Below, one piece after another: positions 17,971 to 25,457 of a stretch of DNA of 51,896 nt. The position numbers and the translations under genes were made by a program. This DNA is from Hyphomicrobiales bacterium. Its GTDB lineage: Bacteria; Pseudomonadota; Alphaproteobacteria; Rhizobiales; Rhizobiaceae. Every line of letters starts with the position of its first letter. The stretch's first letter is position 1. The stretch covers positions 1-51,896 of the forward strand of contig UBZT01000017.1 of NCBI GenBank assembly GCA_900470155.1, read 5' to 3'. The notes below the pieces were generated by a model that was not told where the DNA came from, did no database searches, and saw only the letters and a program-made list of their open reading frames with translations.

Positions 17971-18705
17971 ATGCCAGTTGTAACATTTGCCAATACCAAG
18001 GGCGGCGCCGGCAAGACCACGGCAGCCCTCATGCTCGCCTGCGAACTCGTGTCCCGCGGCAACCGCGTCACCATTCTCGATGCCGATCAGCGCGGCTGGA
18101 TGAGCCGCTGGCACGCCAAGGGCGCGACCGGTGCGCTGCTCTCGGTCGTTTCCGTCAGCGACGAGACGATCGAAGCGGCAACCCTGAAGGCAAAGAAGCG
18201 CGGTGGCTATATCCTGATCGACCTGCCCTCCTCCCACGATGCGCTGCTTGCCCGCGCCGTCGGCCTCGCCGACCACGTGATCATCCCGGTGCAGGGCTGC
18301 GCCATGGATGCCCAGGGCGGCGCCGAAGTCCTCGATCTGCTGTCCGAACTTGCCAGCCAGTGCGACGTGAAGATCCCCCATTCCGTCGTCCTGACCCGCG
18401 TCAACGCTGCCGTGACCACCCGCGCGCTGCAGGCTGCCAAGGATTTCCTCACGGAAAAAGGCATCCGCACTCTGTCTACAGCCATTGCCGAACGCGCGGC
18501 CTACCGCGACGTCTTCGACCGGGGTGGTCTGCTGCACAAACTGGATATGCTCGAAGTCTCCAACCTTCCCAAGGCACTGGAAAATGCCGCCCGTCTCGCC
18601 GATGAAGTGATCTCGCTTCTGCCGCAGCGCAATGTCCGTCAAGCCGTCCGCAAGGAAGCCGCACCGAAGGCCGTCGCCAAGGCTCCGCTCAGGAAGGCAG
18701 CCTGA
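17971..18705 (+). CDS. ParA/VirC1-like P-loop ATPase
   Basis: A 244-residue ATPase of the ParA/MinD group with the deviant Walker A KGGAGKTT (about 10-17) and the second conserved aspartate in VTILDADQRGWMSRW. The size and the ILDADQRGWMSRW region are closer to VirC1-like stand-alone ParA proteins than to plasmid ParA. The C-terminus is a Lys/Ala-rich tail (KEAAPKAVAKAPLRKAA). No ParB or parS-like site is adjacent, so the cargo is unknown. An AAAAGGAAA site precedes the ATG. Its 3' end overlaps the convergent ferredoxin gene by 17 nt. Confidence 0.85.
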   Translation: MPVVTFANTKGGAGKTTAALMLACELVSRGNRVTILDADQRGWMSRWHAKGATGALLSVVSVSDETIEAATLKAKKRGGYILIDLPSSHDALLARAVGLADHVIIPVQGCAMDAQGGAEVLDLLSELASQCDVKIPHSVVLTRVNAAVTTRALQAAKDFLTEKGIRTLSTAIAERAAYRDVFDRGGLLHKLDMLEVSNLPKALENAARLADEVISLLPQRNVRQAVRKEAAPKAVAKAPLRKAA

Positions 18706-19432
18706 TCTGGCTATTCCGGGCTGGCCCGAGCGCTTGCATGTGCCTGTGTGCCTGCATGTGAAAGCGCAACTGCGGCCCCGGATACCGAAACGCCTCGCCC
18801 ACCGGACAGGCATTGCGCGCCAGGCATCCGCTCTGCATGCACCCCGCCTGCCCGGCCTCGGTTGCCAGATGTGCCCGGCAGGCGCGCACGTCAAATCCTG
18901 CCGGACCGATGGCGTTCACCGGACACCGGCTGAGGCATGGCTTGTCCACGCAGTGGTCGCAGGCATGCGACACCGTATCCGGTTTCAACGGTTCATCCAG
19001 CACTTGCGAAAAGCCGAGCGCGCCGCGGTAGCTGTGCCACAGGCCGAATTGCGGATGCATCAGGATGCCCAGCGGTGAGGGCTTCAGGCCTTCGGCCTGT
19101 TTCGCCCAGGCCTGAAACGGCTGATAGGGTTGATCGGATGGGAAATAAGCTGTCGCGCCATGGGTTTCGGCGACCGCATTGAGGATCTGTTTCGACCAGG
19201 CGTCGAGCGGATGATCACCACCGCGATCGGACCGCGTCGCGCGCCAAGGTTCGAATGCCGGCCACAGCGAACCACCGATCGGCCCGACCAGCACGATGCT
19301 TCGTGCCGCGGCGCCATCGGCCAGCCTCGGTGCCGAAGTCTCGCCATCAAGGCACAAGACGCCACGGGCAAACAGCCCATGGGTTGCCAGATCGTCCGAA
19401 ATCCGGTCCAGAAGTGCCGAAGGGCCGCTCAT
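18689..19432 (-). CDS. QueG-like ferredoxin with two 4Fe-4S sites, adjacent to mttB
   Basis: A 247-residue protein with eight cysteines fitting two 4Fe-4S clusters: C158-x2-C161-x4-C166-x3-C170-P, then C185, C198, C203 and C209-P. The order, with PVNAI after the first set and DVRACRAHLATEAG leading the second, resembles the C-terminal half of epoxyqueuosine reductase (QueG), a cobalamin-dependent reductase. The N-terminal 150 residues (SIVLVGPIGGSLWPAFEPW) may be a shortened relative of the corrinoid-handling part, but I cannot confirm this. It lies 98 nt downstream of mttB on the same strand, so it is likely co-transcribed; delivering electrons to a corrinoid is a reasonable inference. Confidence 0.8.
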   Translation of the reverse strand: MSGPSALLDRISDDLATHGLFARGVLCLDGETSAPRLADGAAARSIVLVGPIGGSLWPAFEPWRATRSDRGGDHPLDAWSKQILNAVAETHGATAYFPSDQPYQPFQAWAKQAEGLKPSPLGILMHPQFGLWHSYRGALGFSQVLDEPLKPDTVSHACDHCVDKPCLSRCPVNAIGPAGFDVRACRAHLATEAGQAGCMQSGCLARNACPVGEAFRYPGPQLRFHMQAHRHMQALGPARNSQIRLPS

Positions 19433-19530
19433 CGCGGCCCCTCGAATTTGTAGTGAGGGCGCCAGACTTCTGCCTGGATCATGTCCGCCACCCTGTCCGC
19501 TCCGCCTTGCTCCCTGGCTGCGGGAACCTT

Positions 19531-21096
19531 TCAGGTGAAGGCGTCGGGCATCGAATCCTTACGTTCGGCGATATAGGCCAAGAGCGCTTCGTCCAAAGCG
19601 GGATCGAGCGGAGGCGCCTCGTAGCTTTCGAGCCAGGAGCGGCAAAGCGCGTTGGCGCGCTGTTCGATGCGCTTTTCGCCTTCGATTTCCCACTGTTCGT
19701 ACGAGTTGTTGTCCATCAGCGCCGAGCGGTAGAAGGCCGTCTGGAAATTCGCCTGCGTATGGGCGCAACCGAGATAGTGGCTGCCGGGACCCACTTCGCG
19801 GATCGCATCCATCGCCTGACCGCTTTCCGATGTGTCGACGCCCTGTGCCATCTTCTGCATCATGCCGAGCTGGTCCTGGTCGATCATGAACTTCTCGTAG
19901 GACGACACGAGACCGCCTTCGAGCCAGCCTGCGGCATGCAGTACAAAATTGGTGCCGGCAAGCAGCGTCGTGTTCAGCGTATTGGCCGATTCGTGTGCTG
20001 CCTGCGCATCGGGAACCTTCGAGCCGCACAGCGAACCGCCGGTACGGAACGGCAGACCGAGGCGGCGCGCAAGCTGTGCGGCTCCATAAGATACCAGCGA
20101 CGGCTCCGGCGTGCCGAAGGTCGGTGCACCCGACTGCATCGAGATCGAGGCGGCAAACGTGCCGAACAGCACCGGCGCGCCCTTGCGGATCAGCTGGGTG
20201 AACGCAGCACCGGCCAGAACTTCGGCGAGGATCTGTGTCAGCGTGCCGACGACGGTAACCGGGCTCATCGCCCCCGACAGGATGAACGGCGACACGACGC
20301 AGGCCTGGTTGTGACGGGCATAGACCTTCAGCGCCCCGACCATCGTCTCATCGAAGACCATCGGCGAATTGGCGTTGATCAGGTTAAGCGTGACGCAATT
20401 GTTCTCGACGAAATCGTCGCCGAACACCAGCTTGGCCATGGCGATCGTGTCTTCGGCCCGTTCCGGCGCGGTCACCGAGCCCATGAACGGCTTGTCGGAA
20501 TATTTGATATGGCTGTAGATCATGTCGAGGTGGCGCTTGTTGACCGGCACATCGACGGGTTCGCAGACCGTGCCGCCCGACGAATGGATCGACGGCGCCA
20601 TATAGGCGAGCTTCACGAAATTGCGGAAATCCTCAATCGTCGCATAACGACGCACGCCTTCCAGGTCGCGCACGAAGGGAGGCCCATAGACCGGCGCAAA
20701 CACGGTCGCATTGCCACCGATTCGCACATTGCGTTCCGGATTGCGCGCGTGCCAGGTGAATTCCGACGGCGCCGTTTTCAGGATTTCGCGGCACAGGCCC
20801 TTGGGAAAATGCACCCGCTCGCCGCGCACATCGGCGCCGGCCTGCTTCCACAGTTCCAGCGCTTCCGGATCTTCGCGGAATTCGATGCCGATTTCCTCCA
20901 GCACGATGTCGGCATTGCGCTCGATCAGCAGCAGAGCCTCTTCGTTGAGCACTTCATAGACTGGAATCTGGCGCTCGATATACGAAAGCGACGCGCCCGG
21001 GCCCCCACCCGTCCGCGAGGCGCGTCTGGCGGCAGCGCCCCGGCCCTCTCCGCGCACGCGCCGACCGGCGCCCGATTGTGCTGTGCTATCGTCCAT
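19531..21096 (-). CDS. mttB: MttB-superfamily methyltransferase without pyrrolysine (glycine-betaine type candidate)
   Basis: A 521-residue member of the trimethylamine methyltransferase family, which moves a methyl group from a quaternary or tertiary amine to a Co(I) corrinoid protein. The frame has no internal TAG, so it is a non-pyrrolysine member like MtgB (glycine betaine, Desulfitobacterium) and MtpB (proline betaine, Eubacterium). Family stretches include GSVTAPERAEDTI, GAPVLFGTFAASISMQSGAPTFGTPE and CGSKVPDAQAAHESAN. The first 35 residues are an Arg/Gly/Ala-rich tail with seven arginines between 12 and 28. It is divergent from its corrinoid protein gene across 257 nt. Betaine as substrate is inferred from the importer and bmt nearby; the family is certain. 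Confidence 0.92.
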   Translation of the reverse strand: MDDSTAQSGAGRRVRGEGRGAAARRASRTGGGPGASLSYIERQIPVYEVLNEEALLLIERNADIVLEEIGIEFREDPEALELWKQAGADVRGERVHFPKGLCREILKTAPSEFTWHARNPERNVRIGGNATVFAPVYGPPFVRDLEGVRRYATIEDFRNFVKLAYMAPSIHSSGGTVCEPVDVPVNKRHLDMIYSHIKYSDKPFMGSVTAPERAEDTIAMAKLVFGDDFVENNCVTLNLINANSPMVFDETMVGALKVYARHNQACVVSPFILSGAMSPVTVVGTLTQILAEVLAGAAFTQLIRKGAPVLFGTFAASISMQSGAPTFGTPEPSLVSYGAAQLARRLGLPFRTGGSLCGSKVPDAQAAHESANTLNTTLLAGTNFVLHAAGWLEGGLVSSYEKFMIDQDQLGMMQKMAQGVDTSESGQAMDAIREVGPGSHYLGCAHTQANFQTAFYRSALMDNNSYEQWEIEGEKRIEQRANALCRSWLESYEAPPLDPALDEALLAYIAERKDSMPDAFT

Positions 21097-21201
21097 CTGT
21101 GTTTCCTCGTCCTTCGCGCATTCCGCGCTGCTTCCTCACCTTTATGCTATTCGCATTTCCATGGGAAACATTCCTTATTGCGCCAACCAATGGCACGTTG
21201 C

Positions 21202-21216
21202 GGACATGTGTTGTCC
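21202..21216. promoter_or_regulatory. Palindrome GGACA-N5-TGTCC in the mttB/corrinoid protein intergenic region
   Basis: A perfect 5-bp inverted repeat with a 5-nt spacer (21202-21206 and 21212-21216) near the middle of the 257-nt divergent promoter region. Suitable for a dimeric regulator controlling both directions; the GlxA/GbdR-type regulator at 32893 is the candidate. Confidence 0.4.
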
Positions 21217-21309
21217 ATTCCCGTCGCTTTTCACCGAAGCGGCGTCGCTTTCGAAAAGAGTTTTTCACGAACTTGAGGTTTAACTGCAACTCAGGCAGTC
21301 TCGATTTGA

Positions 21310-21324
21310 ACTGTCATCGACAGT
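21310..21324. promoter_or_regulatory. Palindrome ACTGTC-atc-GACAGT before the corrinoid protein gene
   Basis: A perfect 6-bp inverted repeat with a 3-nt spacer, ending 29 nt before the ATG at 21354. Candidate operator or leader hairpin. Two copies of gtcgctt (21222-21255 region) also occur between this site and the GGACA palindrome. Confidence 0.4.
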
Positions 21325-21353
21325 GCCAAAAAACAGCGAGCGGGAAACATCCA

Positions 21354-22055
21354 ATGTCAGACGACGAAATCATTCTCGAAGACCTGTCCGACGAAGAGCT
21401 TGTGCAGCAGATGCACGACGATCTTTATGACGGCTTGAAGGAAGAAATCGAGGAAGCGACGAACATTCTGATCGCGCGAGGCTGGGTTCCTTACGACGTG
21501 CTGACCCAGGCGCTGGTTGAAGGCATGCGCATCGTCGGCATAGACTTCCGCGACGGCATCCTTTTCGTTCCGGAAGTTCTGCTGTCGGCCAATGCGATGA
21601 AGGCCGGCATGACCATCCTGCGCCCGTTGCTCGCCGCCACCGGCGCCCCCAAGCAGGGCAAGATGGTCATTGGCACCGTCAAGGGCGACATCCACGACAT
21701 CGGCAAGAACCTTGTCGGCATGATGATGGAAGGCGCCGGCTTCGACGTCATCGACCTCGGTATCAACAATCCGGTCGAAAACTACCTGGAAGCCTTGGAA
21801 CGCGAACAGCCGGACATTCTCGGCATGTCGGCACTTCTGACCACCACCATGCCTTACATGAAGGTCGTCATCGACACGATGAAGGAAAAGGGTATCCGCG
21901 ACGACTACGTCGTCTTGGTCGGTGGCGCGCCACTGAACGAGGAATTCGGCAAGGCCGTGGGTGCAGACGCCTATTGTCGTGATGCGGCCGTGGCGGTGGA
22001 AACGGCGAAGGAATTTGTCGCCCGCAAGCACAACAGCCTGGCTGCCCGCGCTTGA
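21354..22055 (+). CDS. mtgC: Methyltransferase corrinoid protein (MtgC/MttC type)
   Basis: A 233-residue B12-binding protein with the N-terminal helical cap and a C-terminal Rossmann-like cobalamin domain. The base-off ligand is H114 in the D112-x-H-x-x-G117 motif (KGDIHDIGKN); LGMSALLTTTMPYM and LVGGAPLN are the later SxL and GG elements. It carries the methyl group between MttB and the tetrahydrofolate methyltransferase. The N-terminus is extremely acidic: 15 Asp/Glu among the first 35 residues. The start MSDDEIILED was chosen over a longer in-frame opening because the upstream part is intergenic-like and the family starts here. The symbol is by analogy. Confidence 0.94.
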   Translation: MSDDEIILEDLSDEELVQQMHDDLYDGLKEEIEEATNILIARGWVPYDVLTQALVEGMRIVGIDFRDGILFVPEVLLSANAMKAGMTILRPLLAATGAPKQGKMVIGTVKGDIHDIGKNLVGMMMEGAGFDVIDLGINNPVENYLEALEREQPDILGMSALLTTTMPYMKVVIDTMKEKGIRDDYVVLVGGAPLNEEFGKAVGADAYCRDAAVAVETAKEFVARKHNSLAARA

Positions 22056-22120
22056 GTCCAGCGTCTGAAGCGCTGAAGCGCTGAAACTGGGTTTGAAGAC
22101 CTGAAACAGGGATGCCGGGC

Positions 22121-22273
22121 TTATTGGCCGGCATCTGTCAGAAGCGACATCTCGACGCCGCGCTGCGGACCGTCTGCAGAGGACATGGAATTCATCGCCA
22201 TGTGACCGGTGGAATACAGGACCGCAGCCAGCATGTAGATGGCGCTCGCTTTTGCAACGGATGTCAGTGTCAT
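22121..22273 (-). CDS. Small exported or membrane-anchored hypothetical protein
   Basis: A 50-residue frame beginning MTLTSVAKASAIYMLAAVLY, a hydrophobic N-terminal segment, with a polar Met-rich remainder (STGHMAMNSM) and terminal LLTDAGQ. A strong AAGGAGAG ribosome-binding site precedes the ATG by 7 nt, which is the main support. It lies between the corrinoid protein gene and the first entericidin gene. Function unknown. Confidence 0.65.
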   Translation of the reverse strand: MTLTSVAKASAIYMLAAVLYSTGHMAMNSMSSADGPQRGVEMSLLTDAGQ

Positions 22274-22343
22274 TGCCCCTCTCCTTCTTGGCAAAACTTA
22301 GTCGGCGCAGGCGACACCTGTATGTCGCCTGCGCCGGAAAAAA

Positions 22344-22502
22344 TTAGTTCGCGGCGCTTTCGACGCTCTGGCCGGCAGCCTGTGTTGCATTGACCGTGCT
22401 GGCAGCATCCTTGCCAACACCGCGGATCGTGTTGCCGCATGCGCTGAGCGCGAATACGGTGAGGATGAGAGCTGCGCCGGTGGTCAGTTTTTTCGCGATC
22501 AT
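22344..22502 (-). CDS. Entericidin A/B family lipoprotein, copy 1
   Basis: A 52-residue lipoprotein: MIAKKLTTGAALILTVFALSAC gives the signal and lipobox (LSAC), followed by GNTIRGVGKD and an Ala/Gln-rich helix typical of the entericidin EcnA/EcnB family. Such peptides are small envelope lipoproteins; in enterobacteria they form a bacteriolytic/antidote pair. The start is set by the lipoprotein signal; a longer upstream frame overlaps the divergent DUF1638 gene and is not credible. A second copy lies at 23209. Confidence 0.85.
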   Translation of the reverse strand: MIAKKLTTGAALILTVFALSACGNTIRGVGKDAASTVNATQAAGQSVESAAN

Positions 22503-22544
22503 GAGTGTGTAATCCTTCTTGAATTCAACGAGGAACGATTTGCG

Positions 22545-23195
22545 ATGGAACAACGCGCGAAAAGCGAAAAGGTTCACGTAATTGCGTGTGGCGCGATCGC
22601 CCGTGAAATTCTGGCCGTCAAGGACGCCAATCGCCTGGATTACCTGACCCTGGAATGTCTTCCGGCCATCTGGCACGTCTATCCAGGAAAGATAGCGCCG
22701 GCGCTTCGCGAAAAGATCGCCGAGGCCCGGGCAAACGGCCATGAAAAGATCTTCATCGGTTATGCCGAATGCGGCACCCAGGGCGAAATTGACAAGATCT
22801 GTGCCACCGAGGGCATAGAGCGCATTTCCGGCCCGCACTGTTACGCCTTCTTCTCCGGCACGGAAAAATTCCTCGCCGAATGCGACACGGAATTCACCGC
22901 CTTCTACCTGACCGACCTGATCACCCGCCAGTTCGAGGCCTTTGTCATCGAGCCGCTGAAGCTCGATCGCCATCCGGAACTGCGCGACATGATCTTCGGC
23001 AACTACACCAAGATCGTTTATCTCGCCCAGACCGAGGACAAGGCTTTGCAGGAAAAGGCAAAATGGGCAGCCGACTACCTGAAGCTCGACTACGAATACC
23101 GTTTCACCGGCTACGGCGACCTCGATCGCGAACTCACGCTTGCGGCAAGGCCGGCGGCGTCCACGGAGCCACCGGTCACCGCTTCAGGTCTTTGA
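22545..23195 (+). CDS. DUF1638 family protein
   Basis: A 216-residue cytosolic protein of the DUF1638 family. Conserved-looking metal or cofactor residues are C15 (IACGAIA), C38 (LECLPAIWHVYPG), C76 (YAECGTQGE) and the stretch GPHCYAFF. The family occurs beside MttB/MtbA-type methyltransferase genes in methanogens and alphaproteobacteria, so a role in corrinoid or methyl handling is likely, but no reaction is established to my knowledge. It is embedded between two minus-strand entericidin genes. Confidence 0.85.
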   Translation: MEQRAKSEKVHVIACGAIAREILAVKDANRLDYLTLECLPAIWHVYPGKIAPALREKIAEARANGHEKIFIGYAECGTQGEIDKICATEGIERISGPHCYAFFSGTEKFLAECDTEFTAFYLTDLITRQFEAFVIEPLKLDRHPELRDMIFGNYTKIVYLAQTEDKALQEKAKWAADYLKLDYEYRFTGYGDLDRELTLAARPAASTEPPVTASGL

Positions 23196-23208
23196 GCGGG
23201 AAGGGTCT

Positions 23209-23376
23209 TTAGTTCACCGAATTCGCCACGCTGCGCCCGGCATCCTGCGTGGCGTCGACCACATTGCCCATGTCGCGCCCGACGCCGCGGATCGTATTGC
23301 CGCAGGACGACAGCGCCACCAGCGCCAGTCCCAGAACCGTCAGTCGCATCAAGCCTTTGGCAGTCAAAGCGGACAT
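23209..23376 (-). CDS. Entericidin A/B family lipoprotein, copy 2
   Basis: A 55-residue lipoprotein with signal and lipobox LSSC, then GNTIRGVGRD and DATQDAGRSV, closely matching copy 1. The start MSALTAKGL has a GGAGAGACGAAG leader as ribosome-binding site; a longer frame to 23439 lacks support. Its stop is 13 nt from the DUF1638 stop (convergent). Confidence 0.83.
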   Translation of the reverse strand: MSALTAKGLMRLTVLGLALVALSSCGNTIRGVGRDMGNVVDATQDAGRSVANSVN

Positions 23377-23585
23377 CTTCGTCTCTCCGATGGAACAAAT
23401 CACCCACCAGTTGGTGACAAAGCTCTTGGGAAAAATCAAGGCTGACCTCGGTAGAGCTGCAAATGTAACCCCGCCTTTACCATCCGCCCAATATTGGTCC
23501 GCGCCTATGTCCCGGCCTTAATCGTCCTGCAAGCAATCGCTGTCAGCCTGTCTCCCAGGTCAACAAAAAACAATGAAGCGAGATC

Positions 23586-24239
23586 ATGACCGACAGGGTG
23601 GACACGCATATCGCCGGCATTTCCGGCATCACGGCTGCCGTTGCAGCGCATCCCGAAAACCTCTCAGACCTCCTGGCTCGGCTCGCCCGCTCCCGTGATG
23701 GCAAGGTGACAATCCGCGACATCGCCATTGCTTTGCAGGACCGCTCTTTCGGCGCCTTCCTGCTCGTCTTTGCCCTACCCAATCTCGTGCCGTTGCCGCC
23801 CGGCGCCACATTCGTGCTCGGCCTGCCGCTGGTGTTCATCGCCTGGCAGATGTTCGCCTCGGCCCAGGGCCGCGTCTATTTCCCCCGCCGCATCGGCGAC
23901 TACGGCGTCGAGGCTGGCACGTTCCAGCTTGTCGTCGATCGCCTGGTGCCGTGGCTGCGCAAGGCGGAAAAGCTGGTCGTGCCGCGTTTCTGGTTCCTCG
24001 AAAGCCGCGCCGCCGAACGTGTCATCGGCTTTCTCGCCCTGGTTCTGGCGGTCGTCATCTTCCTGCCGATCCCGCTCGGCAACTGGCCGCCGGCCGTGGC
24101 GCTCGCCATCATCGGCTTTACCCATTCCCAGCGCGACGGTCTCGGTGTGACGCTCGGCTGCCTGCTCGGTGTCGTCTCGCTGCTGGTCGCCGGCTTCGTC
24201 GTCTATACGGCTTGCGCCGTCTTCATGCTCGTCGTCTGA
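23586..24239 (+). CDS. exoD: Exopolysaccharide synthesis ExoD family protein
   Basis: A 217-residue inner-membrane protein with a soluble N-terminal segment (about 1-50) and four or so hydrophobic segments, including FGAFLLVFALPNLVPLPPGATF, VIGFLALVLAVVIFLPIPLG and a C-terminal VYTACAVFMLVV. Matches ExoD, first described in Sinorhizobium for exopolysaccharide production and alkaline tolerance; molecular function unknown. The next gene starts 14 nt downstream, so the two form an operon. Confidence 0.88.
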   Translation: MTDRVDTHIAGISGITAAVAAHPENLSDLLARLARSRDGKVTIRDIAIALQDRSFGAFLLVFALPNLVPLPPGATFVLGLPLVFIAWQMFASAQGRVYFPRRIGDYGVEAGTFQLVVDRLVPWLRKAEKLVVPRFWFLESRAAERVIGFLALVLAVVIFLPIPLGNWPPAVALAIIGFTHSQRDGLGVTLGCLLGVVSLLVAGFVVYTACAVFMLVV

Positions 24240-24253
24240 TCCGGAGGCCGACG

Positions 24254-25054
24254 GTGACGGAAATCGCAACCAGGCCTTCCACAGCGCCGATCATGGCCCC
24301 GATCGTGGTCATGACCGCCGGCGGCCTCAATCCGACCTTGGTCGTCCGGGCGCTTTGCGCCCGTTTTCCCGACGTGCGCGTGCTCATCGAGCAGTCAGAG
24401 AGCAAGGCCGAAATCACCCGACGCCGTGCCCGCCGTCTCGGCTGGTCTGCCGCCATCGGCCAGCTCGGCACCATGGTCGCTGCGCGGCTTCTGAGGAATT
24501 TAGCCAATAAGCGAATTGCGCAAATACTGACGGACCACAATCTCGACGGCGGAATGCTGGCCGACATACCCGTTCACCGGGTCGCCTCGATCAACGACAG
24601 CGAGACCCGCGCCCTGGTCGAGCAGATCCGCCCCGCCGTCATCCTGCTCGTATCGACCCGCCTGATGGCGCCCGGGCAACTCACCGCCATGCCCTGCCCT
24701 GTCCTGAACCTGCATGCCGGCCTCAATCCGACCTATCGCGGCCAGATGGGCGGATACTGGTCGCTGCGCGACAATGACGCGGAAAACTTCGGCGCAACCG
24801 TGCATCTCGTCGATGCCGGCACCGACACCGGCGGCACGCTCTACCAGGTCCACGCGAAGCCTGAACCCGGTGATTTCATCTCCACCTATCCGTTGGTCCT
24901 GACGGTCGCCGCCCTCGATGTCACCTGCCGCGCGGTCGGGGATGCGCTCGAGGGAACCCTGAAGCCGTACACTCCACAGGGCCCGTCAGTCCTGCATTTT
25001 CCGCCGACGCTCTGGTCGTGGATATTCCACGGCATCAGCCGGCGAATCTGGTAA
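24254..25054 (+). CDS. Formyltransferase-family protein (10-formyl-THF-dependent type)
   Basis: A 266-residue protein with the formyltransferase fold. The catalytic triad is visible: N and H in LNLHAGLNPTYRG and the aspartate in ATVHLVDAGTDTGG. It lacks the C-terminal domain of methionyl-tRNA formyltransferase. The start is GTG at 24254, supported by CCGGAGG upstream; ATG at 24293 (MAPIVVM) is the alternative. The acceptor is unknown: a nucleotide sugar, a purine precursor or a small amine. It is 14 nt after exoD and 100 nt before the folate/C1 genes, so it could belong to polysaccharide modification or to one-carbon flux. Confidence 0.82.
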   Translation: MTEIATRPSTAPIMAPIVVMTAGGLNPTLVVRALCARFPDVRVLIEQSESKAEITRRRARRLGWSAAIGQLGTMVAARLLRNLANKRIAQILTDHNLDGGMLADIPVHRVASINDSETRALVEQIRPAVILLVSTRLMAPGQLTAMPCPVLNLHAGLNPTYRGQMGGYWSLRDNDAENFGATVHLVDAGTDTGGTLYQVHAKPEPGDFISTYPLVLTVAALDVTCRAVGDALEGTLKPYTPQGPSVLHFPPTLWSWIFHGISRRIW

Positions 25055-25154
25055 ATCCCGATTGCGTCGTTTTTTGCTGTCTGCGACGTCGTGAAGAGCG
25101 CAGTCTGGCACCCTGACGCCGTGCATTCTGCGGATATAAAGGGGAGTGAGTGGC

Positions 25155-25457
25155 ATGGCAGACAAGATCATCGTGTTTTGGCGCGATATTCCGGCCCAGG
25201 TGATCATCAAGCAGGGACGCAAGGCCGCCAAGCGCGAGCTTTCCCTGCGCTTTACCGAGGCGATCGACATGTGCGCCATGCGCACCGGTGCCGCTGAAAC
25301 CGAGGATTATCTGGCCGAATGGCGCAAGGCCGATCCGATCCCCGTCGGCGACGATCTCGAAGCCGAGGCGGACAAGGCCCTGACGGAAATCGAAGCCGCT
25401 TACGACAAGGCCCGTCTCGTTGCGCTCGTCCATGCCGGAGGCCGCGACAATGGCTGA
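25155..25457 (+). CDS. Small 'virulence factor' family protein, first gene of the MetVF-type operon
   Basis: A 100-residue protein of the family called Virulence_fact in Pfam, a name with little functional meaning. It begins MADKIIVFWRDIPAQVIIKQGRKAAKREL and is followed by acidic helices. GGGGAGTGAG is the ribosome-binding site for the Met at 25155; a Met three codons earlier is possible. It overlaps the MetV-like gene by 8 nt. Constant linkage with the methylenetetrahydrofolate reductase genes suggests a subunit or assembly role (inference). Confidence 0.8.
   Translation: MADKIIVFWRDIPAQVIIKQGRKAAKRELSLRFTEAIDMCAMRTGAAETEDYLAEWRKADPIPVGDDLEAEADKALTEIEAAYDKARLVALVHAGGRDNG

Noticed and set aside
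17971..18705. Plasmid or chromosome partition locus
   Set aside because: The ParA-like gene has no ParB partner or parS-like repeats beside it.
19531..21096. Pyrrolysine-containing MttB
   Set aside because: No in-frame TAG occurs in the gene, and no pylTSBCD genes are in the window.
19255..21276. 673-codon open frame antisense to mttB and the ferredoxin gene
   Set aside because: Its Arg/His-rich composition is what high-GC antisense frames give; the minus-strand proteins have recognisable families. The same applies to long antisense frames at 2091-3392, 10153-11268, 28434-30329, 38438-40426, 44078-46309 and 46416-48161.
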